Shown: one piece after another, positions 33,801 to 45,751 of the stretch
Numbering within the stretch: the first letter of the stretch is position 1
Layout of the letters: each line of letters begins with the position of its first letter
Source: Maylandia zebra
Lineage: Eukaryota > Chordata > Actinopteri > Cichliformes > Cichlidae
DNA length: 64,000 nt
NCBI RefSeq assembly: GCF_041146795.1
Contig: NC_135172.1
Location: 11,708,137-11,772,136 of the forward strand
Reading direction: 5' to 3'
Notes under the pieces: model-generated
Seen by the model: only the letters and a program-made list of their open reading frames with translations
What the model was told of the DNA's origin: nothing
The model's database searches: none
Program-made: the position numbers and the translations under genes

Positions 33801-34599
33801 TGAAGAATGCATGTTTGCAGCAGCTATTGGACTCTTACTTTTGAATTTATAGTGGGGTTTTTTTGTGTATTGTCACACTTCTTGTCTTTGTTATTTTTAA
33901 AATTTACAAAGCATCCCAATTAAATATGCTACATGACCACATTTCATTACATTTTCATCAAAAAACCCAAAGTTGTTACTATTGGCAGAGTAACAACAAT
34001 GGTGCGGCATTAATGGTTATTGTGGTGCAGAAAAAGAAACTTACCAGAACCACTAACAGGCGTGATATTTTTATTTTTCAAAATATCATTTCATTTCATT
34101 CATCTGTAAATATACTTCAGTAAATGAGCAGTAAAGGTAGTCTATTGCTATATATAATAAATACATGTGTGTTTTTATATATTACTAGTATACTCACCTT
34201 TGTAAAGTCTAAATTAAAAAAAATCAGACCAAGCAGATTTACTGATAAAGATGCAGTGACTGGCCTATATTAGTATACAGAAATAGAAAAAAGAAGAAAA
34301 ACGATTAATCTTTTTCTTTATAACACATCAAATGTCTTCACTGGGTCTATACTTCATCCATGTTTGGACGAGAGAGAGAGGGGGGGGGGGGGGGGGGGGG
34401 GGTATTATATGAATGGTAGCAGTGTGAGCCTCTAAAAGCTGTGTGTACTGTTCAGTAATATTCGTACCCTCTTTTACTCTGTTTTATTCATACTTTGTGG
34501 GAACCAAAATTTTCATTCATTTTATCTCAAATATCTTTAGCGTTTCTCTGAATTTCAATTTTCTATCACTGCTAAGATGGAGCTGTTTTCAGGTCGTGA
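33801..34599. other. Intergenic; paralogous 3' flank
   Basis: Contains the 33935-34045 segment that resembles the 3' flank of receptor B, in the place expected for the 3' flank of pseudogene D. Also contains a poly-G run. No gene is seen. Confidence 0.4.
34381..34402. repeat. Poly-G run
   Basis: 22 consecutive G after a short GA repeat. It could form a G-quadruplex and is a likely sequencing or assembly weak point. Confidence 0.97.
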
Positions 34600-34905
34600 T
34601 TAGGCAGGAATCACCTTTACCTTCAGCTCTGAGAGGATATGCATTCATCGATGTGATAATCATAAAATAATCACTGTTTGCAAGCATCATACTGAAACAA
34701 TGAGTTTAACTCTCCTGTGTTCTTGGTTGTTTCTATACTTGTTGCAGTAGTAAATGTTTGCATCACTTTCTCTCACATCCTTGATCACCTGTGTGGGGAA
34801 GCCATCAGACACGCCCACGACCCTGGTTTCGTCTGTAGAGAACATACTTGTTGCCCTGCTTGTGCATAGTGTACCATTTCCAGTTGGACTTTGCTTTATC
34901 TGACC
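34600..34905 (-). pseudogene. Receptor pseudogene D fragment
   Basis: The start of a C2 exon (GGCAGGAATCACCTTTACC ... AGCTCTGAGAGGA, 34602-34637) matches exon 3 of A and B. A V-set remnant at about 34745-34890 keeps the KWYTM and DVRESDAN-like coding, but the frame is broken and several stops appear. The remaining exons are lost. Confidence 0.75.
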
Positions 34906-35249
34906 TTTTAATCCATAGATGTTTTAGATGTTTTTTGTGTGTCCAGTCATCCCTTTACCAGAAACTTTCATTAGCAGACATCAAAGTTTTTAAATGAAAC
35001 AAAGAAGTGAACCTTAAAGAACATGTATGCTTTCCTGCTTACATGTTCTAAAAGCATGGCTCTCCTCAACCTTCTCCTCATCCTTCAACTTTATTCAGAA
35101 ACATTGATGGTACAGCTGTTTTTGTATGCCTAATCACTGTCATGACAACAAGGTAGGTTGTTGTTTTGTAGGTGATGACAGATGGCGTTAAGTTATTATA
35201 TAAAAATGTCCTTCCTTCTTTAGAAGGAATTCATCTTAGTAAAAGAAGA
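34906..35249. other. Intergenic, nothing recognised
   Basis: Short stretch between pseudogene D and the L2-like LINE. No feature is visible. Confidence 0.4.
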
Positions 35250-38200
35250 AGAGGACATAGCGTGACAAGAAAGGAACCTTGGTACTGTATGAGGAGGACA
35301 GCAGTGGGACAGAGAGGGTGAGGCTGCTGGAGGACATGTATCAGAACAGTAAAACAGAGGTGAGGTGTGTGGTTGGGGTGAGAGATGGATTCAAACACAG
35401 ACACACACACTGTAAGACTTGGCCCTAATGTCTCCTCAAATCGCACACTGAGCACTGGCTCCCCACCGGGCTGTGTGCTGAGCCCCCTCCTGTATTTTCT
35501 CTACACCCACCACTGCAGTTCGACCCACAACAACAAACTCATCATCAAGTTTGCTGATGACACCACAGTAGTCAGACTCATCTCAAAGGCAGAGGAGGCA
35601 GACTACAGAGAGGAAGTCCTGAAGCTGGCAGCATGGTGTTCAGAGAACAACATGCCAGTGAACACTAAGAAAACCAAAGAGGTCATTGTTGACTTCAGGA
35701 GGCACAGCACTGACATACCTCCCCCCCCCTCCTTTACATCCACGAGGACTGTGTGGAGAGGGTCCACTCCTGGTTCCTTGGTGTCCTCATCTCTGCTGAC
35801 ATCTCCTGGACAGATAACATCTCAGTGGTCATCAAGAAGGCCCAACGTTCGTCGGGGGGTTCCCCAGGAGCATCTTCCTTGGGTGGCTCAACCCGGGGTA
35901 GCGGTCATGGCCTATTAGGGGCTCTGTTGGCTCTTAGGTGACGGTTTCCTCGTGGCTGCGTGCAGCATGGCTAGGGGAGGGTCTGTGCTGACGGACGTGG
36001 GTTACTGACCTGGTAGCCTGGCTGCCCCTGGGTGGGTCTGGGACGGGCGTGAGGTTCTGGGGGCGCTCCGTCTCTGGGCTGGGGCCCTGGCTGGGCCTCG
36101 GGGGCTTGGGTCCTGGTTGGTATGTTGCTGGGGTTGTGGGCGGGTGGGTGTATGGGGGCCCGGCCCTGGCGCAGGGTGCTGCCAGTGCATCGAGCCACCT
36201 GGGGGGCTCTTCAACTGGTGGGGGGGTGTTACACCTTGCAGGAGCTCTCCTCTCTTCAGGAACTCACTCTGCAGGAGGGGGAGATATAGGAGAGGTGGAG
36301 GAAGATCTCAGCCTGGGCGTCTATTGTCTTGTGTAGTCTGGAAGATGAGTGGATGACGGGGTGGGTGCAGTTTTCTCTGTGGTGGGGTCAGGTGGGCTGT
36401 CCCGGGCTCTGTGGGGCTGGGCGGCGCTGCTGTTCTGGGCCCCGGTCCGGATGGGCCTGGGTCCCCTTTCCCTGGCGGGTTGCGGAGTATGGAGGTGCCT
36501 ACTGGGTTCAGCGGGGGAGCTGGCCCCAGGGAGGGGTCACTTGCCCCTCCCTTCCTTCCCTCCCCATCTCCAGCTGCCTCCCTCTTCCCGTTCCACCACA
36601 ACCACCCACACATGCAGGTCCTTGGGGTAAAGGTGTGTCACCAGGGTGCAGGGGAGGCATCCCCCCCTCTGTCCCCTTCTGGCTTCTTGTGCCTTAATTT
36701 TATCTCACAACTTAGACATTCACATTACTCACACTCTCATAACACATACATATAGGATCTTGGGGGTGGGCACGCTACACGGACTCCAAAAGACCATCAG
36801 GGTGTACACCTCACCCCTGGCGTCATTGCCCACCTCTCAATTTTAAATACAGACACTGAGGGCTATCAGGAGGGACTACCTGCTGCTCTCTGGCAGGTAG
36901 CTCCATGCCCTCCTGGGTTTTAAATGCACCTTAGAACACACATGCATCAACACTACATATGAGTGGGCGGAGGGAGGTTTTGGAGTCTTCTCTCACCCCC
37001 ATTCTCTGCAACCTGCTGGAGCGGGGGGCCGGGAGGAGGAGTTGGCCATCCGACTGGGGTCTGGAATGTGGGGCCTCCCTGCTGCTGCGGAGTCGGGACG
37101 GTCTGCTTCTCGCCACCACAGGGAAAAAGGGTAACACCACCTGGGTCTGGGTGCAGTTCCCCCCTCCAGGGGCAAAGGTACCTAGACCAGGTTCTTAGAG
37201 TACGCTTGGGGAGTGTGATCGTGTGTACAGCGTCTCTTTATGTCTGTCTCCACGTTGGTTGAGTGTGGAGTAAGTGCATATGAGAGCATGAGGGTGGGAA
37301 TGGATGTTTGTATCTGTGTGTGCCTGTTTGTCTGTGTCCATATGTCAGGTCGGGTATCAGACGCCACCTCTCTGGGGACATCTCAGGCCCTCTAAGGTAT
37401 GGAGGCCTATCACCCACCACCACTTCCCCTGCCAGTGGCAGACGCCCTCAGACATCAGCGCGTTGGTGGTTCTTTGTGTCCGGGGGTGGGCGCCCAGGTA
37501 CACACCGGCTCACTCCTTGGTGGCTGCTTATCAGGGCCTGGAGCCTGGGGCTCGCTCGGGCCACTTCGGGGGTGGGGTGCCCTCGGCCTCTCGGCCTGGG
37601 GTTCAGTCACTCTGGCGCAGCTGGCTGCCGGCGGAGCTCACGGGCACATCACTGCAACCCCCCCTGGCTTCTGCTCCGCAGCTGCTGAGTGAGCCCTCAT
37701 CTGGGACTCTCCTCAGCTCTTTCTGGGACAGTGGCGCGGCTGCCCCTCTGTTGGTCTTCCTTGGTCTCTTGTGTTCTGGGGGCCTCTGGATGTCTGGAGT
37801 CTTGATCTCCTCCATACCTGCTTCATGCCCTGGAGGACGGGGCTGTGGCCCCCCCACACCCTCTAGCAGATCATTACATGAAGGAACCTTTTAAAAACAA
37901 ACGTGTTCATGCTCACAGGTGTACACACGGGTGCTCACACACACAAACGACACCCTTTTTGGCTCCTACCTCAAAGCACACTGTGCGCTGTTGATATTAC
38001 GTGCTGCACAATAATGTTTAATATTTAATATTTACTGTTATATTCCCATATATCATTGTGATGTTGTTTATTGTATTGCTCTCGTTTTCTTCTGCTTGTT
38101 TTCTTTTTTCTTTCTCAACAGGCGATCCAGGTGATTGATATATGCATTTTTTTTTGTGTGTCTGCTTATTTAGTTGGTTTTTGGGTTTTTTTTGCCCTTT

Positions 38201-38790
38201 ATCCCCGTCCCTCTTCTCCGCAGTTTTTTCCCCCTCTTCCTTTCTCCCTTTTCTTTTCCTCATTAAAGTCTGTCCCGTAACTAGCAAGTGAAAATTAAAA
38301 AAAAAATAAAATAAACAATAAAAGGTGAATCAAATAGACCATTACGGCAAGGCTGGGATGGTCAACTTGGTAAAGTAAATCCGTTGGGCATCTTTCCTCG
38401 CCTTTAGACAATAATTCTGATGGCAAAAGAACCAAACAGGACAGGCAAAAAAAAAAACAAAACAAAAAAAAAAGGCCCAACGTTGCCTGCACTTCCTGAG
38501 GGCCCTCAGGAAGTACAAGCTGAACTCCAACCTGCTGCTGACCCTCTACCACTCGTGCATTGAGAGCCTGCTAACTTACAGCATCACGGTATGGTACGGC
38601 AGCTGCACTGAGTTGGATAGACCGAGGCTTCAGAGTGTAGTCATGACAGCACAAAAGATCATCAGCTGCCCTCTCCCCTCCCTGATGGACATTTATTCCT
38701 CCCGCTGCCTCAACAGAGCAGCAAACGTCATCAACGACGGCTTCCACCCTGGTTTCAACATGTTCAGCCTGCTTCCCTAAAGGAAGTGCT
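35250..38790 (+). mobile_element. L2/CR1-like LINE reverse transcriptase, split by another LINE
   Basis: The left part (about 35250-35849) encodes RT motifs GSPPGCVLSPLLYFLYTH and KFADDTTVVRLI (FADD is the catalytic YxDD-type motif), then EVIVDFRRH, and after a frameshift ERVHSWFLGVLISADISW. The right part (38472 onward) continues directly: LHFLRALRKYKLNSNLL, YHSCIESLLTYSITVWYGSC and NRAANVINDGFHPG. The break at 35849/38472 is an insertion with a 13-bp target duplication. The element is 5'-truncated and inactive. Confidence 0.85.
35850..38471 (+). mobile_element. GC-rich non-LTR retrotransposon inserted in the L2-like LINE
   Basis: A 2622-bp insert flanked by the 13-bp duplication AAGGCCCAACGTT (35837-35849 and 38472-38484), ending in an A-rich tail. 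This signals target-primed reverse transcription. The left 2 kb is unusually GC-rich for this window, and I trust none of the many overlapping open frames there as coding. The last 700 bp is the same 3' end as 3430-4064. Family unknown to me. Confidence 0.8.
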
Positions 38791-39169
38791 ACAGGTGCAT
38801 CAGCAAATGTTTGCCAGGGGGCCAGAATTTTCTTTCTAATTGTCATGTCTAGCTTTTCATAAATAATTATCTGAATCCTACAACCAAAGTTTTCATCTGA
38901 TGTAAAATGTATAAAAATTCATTATTTGATATAGGAACTATTAAGTCAAATTTATAACCTAGCAAGCTGTAGTACCTTTTCCTTTGGGAAGATACCATCT
39001 GTGCAGTCTGCAATTTTGTTGAAGAAAGATGTTGAATCTATTTAATTATTGTAGAAAAATTATTGATTTCTGTACATTTTCTTACGCGTGCATTAAATTA
39101 AAGTTGACTACGTCAATTAAGCATTATGAGGTGGAAGGTGGGGGGTGGTTCCCTATTTTTTTTTTTTTT
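38791..39169. other. Intergenic, nothing recognised
   Basis: AT-rich sequence between the L2-like LINE and the hAT element. It ends in a T run just before the hAT target duplication. Confidence 0.4.
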
Positions 39170-39189
39170 GCTGGGAGTAGACTTGTAGT

Positions 39190-39300
39190 CAAGACCGCCT
39201 AATCCAAGACCAAGACAAGACCAAGACCAGAGGGTATCGAGACCAAGACCGAGACCAAGACCAAGTCGAGTCGAGACGAGACCAAGACCGAGACAAAAAA
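39190..39300. repeat. Left subterminal GAGACCAAGAC repeats of the hAT element
   Basis: About ten imperfect copies of an AGACCAAGACC-like unit on the plus strand. It mirrors the right array at 44036-44215. Such subterminal repeats are typical transposase-binding sites in hAT elements. Confidence 0.85.
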
Positions 39301-39945
39301 AAGACTAACTTTTGTGTGCTTTTGAGGGCTGACATGATGGTACTGACTGGCCCCAAAGTCATCTGACAAAACAGCGATCACCTCCAACAACTAAAATATG
39401 AAATATGTAACTGGTTTCAGTTATACTTTATATATAGATAAAATTGTAACATCAAACTGAAGATTATAAACTTGAAATTGCATCATGTCCTATTGTAGTA
39501 GTACTAGCCAAATTACACTGTATGATACCAACTTCCCTAAAATGGATAAGGCCTGTCAACACAAAGTGATATGCAGATGTTATTTAAAAGTCAATGGTCA
39601 CATTTATTTAGTCAAACAACACCATTTTAAGTAAAATTCTGTAATCAAACAATATAAAGACATGTGCACACCTCACATGAATCAGATGCAAACTACAAAT
39701 ATTACATACCAATACAAATTGTGCATTAATAAGAATAAGAACAAGTGCTTAAAAGATTCTGGCATCTTGATGTCTTCAGTGGCATGAGATTACAACACAC
39801 TGCCAATGAAATCAAGCCTGTTGTTCAGTAGGGCAGGAACAATAGAACACAGACATTATGAACAAATAACAAATATCTTATGAACAAATATATAATGAAC
39901 AAACAGCATATTTTCAGAGAGGAGTGAGAGAAAACAGTTCACATT

Positions 39946-42900
39946 TTAAAACAGTGATTGATTGCACTTCAAGAAAACTAAAGATTGCAACATCTTATAG
40001 CCTAGCCGTGCGCGGTGGGGTCTCATTAGAATGCCTCCTCTACTAAAAACCCTCTCAACTGGGGCAGAAGAGGCAGGGACAGAGAGGACCTTCAAGGCAA
40101 CACTGTGTAGACTGGGGAAACGCTCTTTGTTTTTTGACCAAAAGGTGAGTGCATCACAGTCAGAGTCATTTATGCCGTCTAGGTACTTGCTTATTTGTGC
40201 ATCAGTGCTCGAGTCCTGGCTTGTGCTGCGTTGCAACCTAAATGCCTTGTAGCGTGAAAGAAGACGTTGTTTTGGGGGTGGCGCTGAGTCACTATCTGAT
40301 AATTCTGTGTCTTCTTCTGTTGGTGCTGTAGGTCCGTCTCTGTCTACCTCTGTGATCAAAAGGTCTGGAAAAGGGTGCACACACACACATACAAAGACAG
40401 GATTAGACAGGATGCTTCTAATGATGCTATAAAACCAAAGACAGTGATATTAAGTGGAACAACAAAAACAACAATAACAATAAATTATTATTATTATACA
40501 GTAACCTATTAATGACTTTTTAAGGTCATCTCTGAACCTCTTCAGTGCTGGTCCGGTTTCACCATTTTGCACATCTAAATCTACCCAGGTCAGTCCAAAC
40601 TGGGGGTCGAGCATGGTGGCAAGGAAGTAGATCCGATGGCTAAACGGCTCTTCTGGATCCTTTTCGTCCATGCAAATCTGCCTGAAAATTCCAGAGAACC
40701 GTTTCTCTAAAGATCTTTTCAGTGCCCTGACTATAGTTACGGCCTGGGGCATTTGTACTTCCATCTTTATAAGATGATTCTTCAAGTCCAGAACAGTGGG
40801 GACCACCATGCTAATAGTCACCTGATGATCACCTTCTGTAAGGTCTGTTGCATCAGAAAAAGGCTCAAGCAAAGCACAAAGGTCTTTCAGCTGAGCCCAC
40901 TCTCGGGTTGAAAACTGTCACGGCTGCCGAGGCGAGCCGTGTGGATATAGAAGGAGGACCCAAGATGCAGGCAGTGGATGAGATTCCGGTGGTTTTATTT
41001 ACAGAGGTGTAGTGGCAAACAAACAGTGGGGCATAACAAACAACTAAAGACACCTAAACTGGGAGAACTAAAATAACAGACCTGGGAGCATATGACAACG
41101 GATGATGAATAGCAGAGAGACGCAGACGAGGAACAGGACACCGTGGAACACAGGGTAACAGACTGACACAGAGTTACACAGACAGACACGGAGGAACACA
41201 GACGAACCGGCAACAGGCAGGAGAACACACAGGGCTTAAATACACACACCAGTAATCAGGGGATGAGAGACAGGAGGGCAACACAGCTGGGAGGAATCTG
41301 GGCTGACGGGACAGGGGAAACGTAAACTGATCACACTCACATACGACGCGGACCTTCACAATAAAACAGGAAACTCAGATACATGGAACCAGACAAGACA
41401 TTGAACTAAACAGACAGATTCAGATGCAGACTCAGAGGCAGATCGAAAATATAACACACAGAACTCAAACAATAATAATCATCATCATCATAAACTAGAA
41501 AATGATAACTAAAAGCGCTGGGTCACCGACCCAGGACCATGACAAAAACACTAAATTCTCTGTATTGCTGCACATTTCAGTGATGGCCCCGTGGTCAAGT
41601 GTGATCAGAGCCTTTAACTGTCTGTAGGTGCTATTCCAGCGGGTGTTGTTTCCTGCTGGGATGGACTTATTGGAGCCAAAGTGTGCCTCAAACAAGTCTT
41701 TGTGGTTACTACTGCTGTGCAGCAGGTTTGTGAACTTGCTGGCTTTGGCAATGGCTCTAGCTATTGCCTTTACCTCTTTCATCCCATCACTGATTACAAG
41801 TTGCAGCGAGTGGGCGAAGCAAGAAAGACGTTCACCCGTTGACCATGGATCAGAACCTTCTGCATCCTCCCACATTGTTTCATCATCGAGGTCATCACTG
41901 CTGTCACCTTCAGGGTGCTCTACTTCTGGCATCTTGACTTTAAAGGCCCGCTTCATATTGGATGCATTATCCGTCAGAATGTAGCTTATTTTATGGCCAA
42001 TGCCATACTCCTCAACTATTCTGTCAAATGCTGAGGCGATTCGTTCGCCGCAGTGCTTCCCTGTGAAACGCCTACAGTCAAGCAAAAATGATTGTAAACT
42101 GTAAGAGTCCTTGTTCTTGCAGGCAGCATGAGCAGTAACTCCCAGGAAAGTACGAAGCCTCCGGTCAGACCAGAGGTCTGTTGTTATTGCTACATTTGGC
42201 TGGACTTCCAGGGCTTTGATTATGTCACCCTTCAATTTAGTGACAAGGTGAGGTATCAGCTTCTCTGTCAAGGTGGTTCTAGACACAGGAGTGTATTTGC
42301 TATCCAAGACATTCAGGAAGTGTCTAAAATGTGGATTCTCAACGATAGACAAGGGGAGAGAGCATCCAACTATAAGGTCCTGGAGGATGGACTGGGTGAT
42401 GGCCTGTTGCCTGGGTGAATTTGGGGAAAATAAGTGGATGCTTGGAGCAAACAATGATAATTGAGGCTGTGTGGGATTGACCGCTATCACTGATGTTGCA
42501 GATCCTGCCTTGTACTCCAAGTACCTACAAAACAGGGAAATAGGAATCTGTAAAACATCGGTTTCTATTCAACCACAAAAACTACTGTATCTTACAAGCA
42601 CAGTAATTTTAAACCTATCAATGAGGGCAGACCTTTGCATACAAAATAACCTAATCTAATCCAGTGTGACACATATAGATCATTAGGCACAACTAGTAAT
42701 AATGAAAATACTGGAGTGTTCAGGGTTGCAAGACCTTAAATAAGAAGAACAGAAAAACAGTTGAATGGAATCTACAAAAGACAAAATGTCTGTGCATTAA
42801 CTTTGCAGGTTGCATTAAGCCTCCTCCTGCCAGTCAGCTATCAGACACAGCTGTATTGACAAGAAATGAACTACTCAATAAAGTCTGAAGTTACACCAAT

Positions 42901-43720
42901 ACAAAATAACTGTGTCTAATAATGCTAAAATAGCCCCTACACACTGGACTGGTTTAGTAGGGCAACATAGTAGAAAACACCTAAGAAAGTCATAGTCAAA
43001 GGTCCTTAAGTTCGATTTAAGAACCTTAGGACTCAGTTTTGCGATCCGTGCTATCTGGACCAGAGCCATAGACCGCTCTGATCTGGTCTTCACTGTCGAG
43101 AACGCTGCTGTTAGCCGAGCAATGTTATAGGGACACTCTTGAAACGCCCGTCCTTACGAGTCAGCAACCATATAAATATGCCCATTAAAGTCCACAACAA
43201 AGCACCATACCAGCCCTTAAAGTGCTCACTGAAATGGTTTCGATATATTTCTGCTCAATGAATTCACCAAAATACCTAAAGTTAATGAAAATTGTTTAAG
43301 TAGCTTCTAGCCACTGCTAGCGCTAGCTACCTGTACATAGCATGTAACGTAACGTTAAGTTAAAGTTAAGTCTGCAGGGACGGTTGCAAAAAAACTGTCC
43401 CTACATAATTTATAATGTTTGAAGAACACATTATAAATAACAATATTACATAAACATGACCTGGTCATCTGAGGTTGGAAAGGTAGTTAGAAGAGTTTGA
43501 AGATGGATAGATGGCTACCGGCTAACTTACCTTTGAGGGTGTTTGCGCTCCAGGTGCCTGGTGAAGGTTGAGGTAGTCCCGGCTGTCTCAGTCAAGGAGA
43601 CTTTACAAAACCTGCACTTTGCCGAATGCTTCTTTTTTGCATTTACCAAAAACTCTTTGTGTTCTATGAACGCAAACTTTATGACAGACGAAGTCGCTGA
43701 AATTTCTGTAACTGACTCAA
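39946..43720 (-). pseudogene. hAT transposase, ZBED-like, interrupted
   Basis: Exons on the minus strand: a BED zinc-finger exon (about 43715 to 43531; CRFCKVSLTETAG ... FTRHLERKH, donor GTAAGT), a large catalytic exon (42524 to about 40504) and a C-terminal exon (40364 to 39946). The large exon carries TDLWSDRRLRTFLGVTAH, YILTDNASNMKRAF and RLSCFAHSLQLVISDG, the hAT RNase-H-like core. The last exon carries PASSAPVERVFSRGGILMRP and LQSLVFLKCNQ, the dimerisation domain. Without the 629-bp LTR and one copy of its 5-bp duplication, the large exon reads through (EMCSNTENLVF then STREWAQLKDLC). No in-frame ATG opens the BED exon: a TAG lies upstream. Inactive in this copy. Confidence 0.85.
40916..41544 (-). 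repeat. Solo LTR in the hAT transposase exon
   Basis: 629 bp starting TGTCACGG and ending CCATGACA, flanked by the 5-bp duplication AAAAC (40911-40915 and 41545-41549). On the minus strand there is a TATA-like GTATTTAAGCCCTGTG and, near the other end, an AATAAA signal, the layout of an LTR. It is related to 48062-48735. Confidence 0.8.
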
Positions 43721-44035
43721 TCTAACGGGTTGCATTTAGTTGTGTGTGAAGGGCGCGAAAGGCGAAATAATAAAATGCCACAATGTGGAGGGATTTGAGC
43801 ATGGCTGAGCCACTGTGTGTCGCTGTGTGACAGCTGAGCAGCGAAAGGAAATTAATTGAGGAGCCGGCTCTCGCTCAATGGGAGTTGACTATTCTGATTC
43901 ACTACAAAGCACTCTCTAAGCACGGCTCTCAGAGATAAAGCTTTTCCACATGATACATTATCGAACGTTACGCTGTGTGTGATGGATACTGTTGACTCCA
44001 AATCTCCCGATCACTATGTTGACCTGAGACAGCAA

Positions 44036-44215
44036 GACAGCGAGACCAAGACAAGACCGAGACCAAAGTACGTCGAGACCAAGACAAGACCGAGACCAAA
44101 GTACGTCGAGACCAGGACAAGACCAAGACAAAAGTACGTCGAGACCAAGACGAGACCAAGACGAGACCAAGACCACGTAAAAGTGGTCTCGAGACCAAGA
44201 CCGGTCTCGAGACAT
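44036..44215. repeat. Right subterminal GAGACCAAGAC repeats of the hAT element
   Basis: Tandem units of GAGACCAAGACAAGACC and AAAGTACGTCGAGACC, ending in the palindrome GGTCTCGAGACC (about 44185-44196). Counterpart of the left array. Confidence 0.88.
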
Positions 44216-44232
44216 CCAACTCTAGCTGGGAG

Positions 44233-44791
44233 TTGGCAAACCTATTAGTTAGGTTGCTTAATATTTCTGCTAAGTACTCTTTAAAATACCAGAATAGGAA
44301 GGATGATGTAGGTTTAAGTTTATTAGATTGAGCAGAATTGCTGAACTATGAAATATTTTGGGTGCAGTGTATTTTTTGCTGAATAGCTTCAGTGTTTTTT
44401 GTTTTGTTTTGTTTTTTAAAAACTTCAGTATGAACCTATACAAAATGCAGCAACATATTTGAAAAAAACATTATGTTGATTATAAAATACGCTACATCGG
44501 ATTTATATTGGTATTGGCAGATATCCAAATTTATGATATCGGTAACGGTCTCAGACATAAAAAAGTAGTATGTGCCATCTCTAGTATATACATAACACTA
44601 TTTATTACATATTACTTTTTAAAACTGGTTTGTATATTTGTAAACTTTGTATATTTTTTCTCTGTTAATACTGTCCATGCGTATATAGTGCTGCAGAACT
44701 GTCCCCACCCAGCATGTTTGTACTGAGTAGGAGATGCCCTCTATCTCATTGTACAACTGTATAGGGAAAATAAGGCATTCTTTTCTCTTCT
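44233..44791. other. Intergenic, nothing recognised
   Basis: AT-rich sequence between the hAT and ISL2EU elements, with a GTTTT run near 44400. No gene is seen. Confidence 0.4.
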
Positions 44792-44905
44792 ATAGGGCTT
44801 TGGAGCGTGATGTCACGGGGGTGGGCGTGGAAAGGATTTTGGCCCGATCCGCCATTTTGGGGGTCTAGCGCAAGTGAAAAGGGAGCGAAGGCACACACAA
44901 CAGCC

Positions 44906-45067
44906 ATGGTTCGTATTTGCTGTGTGGTCGGCTGCAATGTTCGATCGCACGACCAGCAAGAAAATAAGCTTGAAAAGGGTTTATCTTTTCATTCTTTCCC
45001 AACCTGGAAGCAACATGAGGCAGCTCGTGTATCGATGTTAGCAAACGAAGGCGTCCAGCCTGGATAG
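44906..45067 (+). CDS. THAP-domain transposase N-terminal fragment
   Basis: A 53-aa frame starting MVRICCVVGCNVRSHDQQEN and containing LSFHSFPTWKQHEAA. The early Cys pair, the HxFP-like FHSFP and the following W fit a THAP zinc-finger DNA-binding domain, which recognises transposon ends. It stops after GVQPG, before the rest of THAP. A later piece near 45300-45420 (YEMDETS... then SDYFFHV) may be its C-terminus. Probably non-functional. Confidence 0.7.
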   Translation: MVRICCVVGCNVRSHDQQENKLEKGLSFHSFPTWKQHEAARVSMLANEGVQPG

Positions 45068-45751
45068 CAGCTGTGAGACGAGCTCCAGTTCTCTTCCATC
45101 TCCAAATATCTGTTGGTGCTCCAGAGAGTTTCATTCCGGTAAGTTCTAAATATGTTAATATCACTCTTTATAGCCTATTAGTTTCATTTTCAATGCACTC
45201 TGAGGTCATAGCAAATTAGAACAAACATCCTACTGAGTGATTTTGCAGAACTACCGTCTATTTATAGAGTTGCTAATTATTTGGCATTATTGCAGCAAAC
45301 CAGCCTATGAAATGGATGAAACATCGTGACTGGGTCCCAGCGCTACACGAGGGACCTGCTTCAAACAAACCACCATGCCAATCAGATTACTTCTTCCATG
45401 TGAGGGTGAAGAGGTGACCCTCCTGGATAAGATGGTGAAGGTTTGCTGTGTTTGGTGAACAGTGTGATAATAAAACCAGGGAAGAATGAAACCTGCTCCT
45501 GTTAAATGTTCTTAAGTCTTGTGCTGTTATTTTTTCAAAAGATACAGTAAATAAAGTAATGTTAGTAGTGGGTGATATCATGTAAACACTCATGATTTTG
45601 TGTAAACATTTTGTCATTTGTAAACTATAAATGACATGGATTCTACACTGTTACTGATGTGATGCTCTATAAGGTGGTTTTAATAAAATAAAATAAAAAG
45701 AGGCAAAAATTAGTTTGTTTCTTTATTCAACTTTTGAACAGTGGGACTCAG

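Larger units (their letters stand above)
39178..44224 (-). mobile_element. hAT transposon with ZBED-type transposase (5.0 kb)
   Basis: Flanked by the 8-bp target duplication GCTGGGAG (39170-39177 and 44225-44232). Ends are TAGACTTGTAGTC and the complement TAGAGTTGGATGTC, an imperfect inverted repeat. Arrays of the GAGACCAAGAC unit lie just inside both ends. The interior encodes a minus-strand transposase in at least three exons, now interrupted by a solo LTR. Confidence 0.9.

Noticed and set aside
36049-37894. Many overlapping open frames of 60-196 codons on both strands
   Set aside because: The stretch is GC-rich transposon sequence with frames open on both strands at once, no domain motifs and biased Gly/Pro/Ser composition. 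They are compositional, not genes.
43958-44248. Three overlapping repeat-rich frames (WSRLGLDV and ETKTRPRP types)
   Set aside because: They are translations of the hAT subterminal repeats, not proteins.
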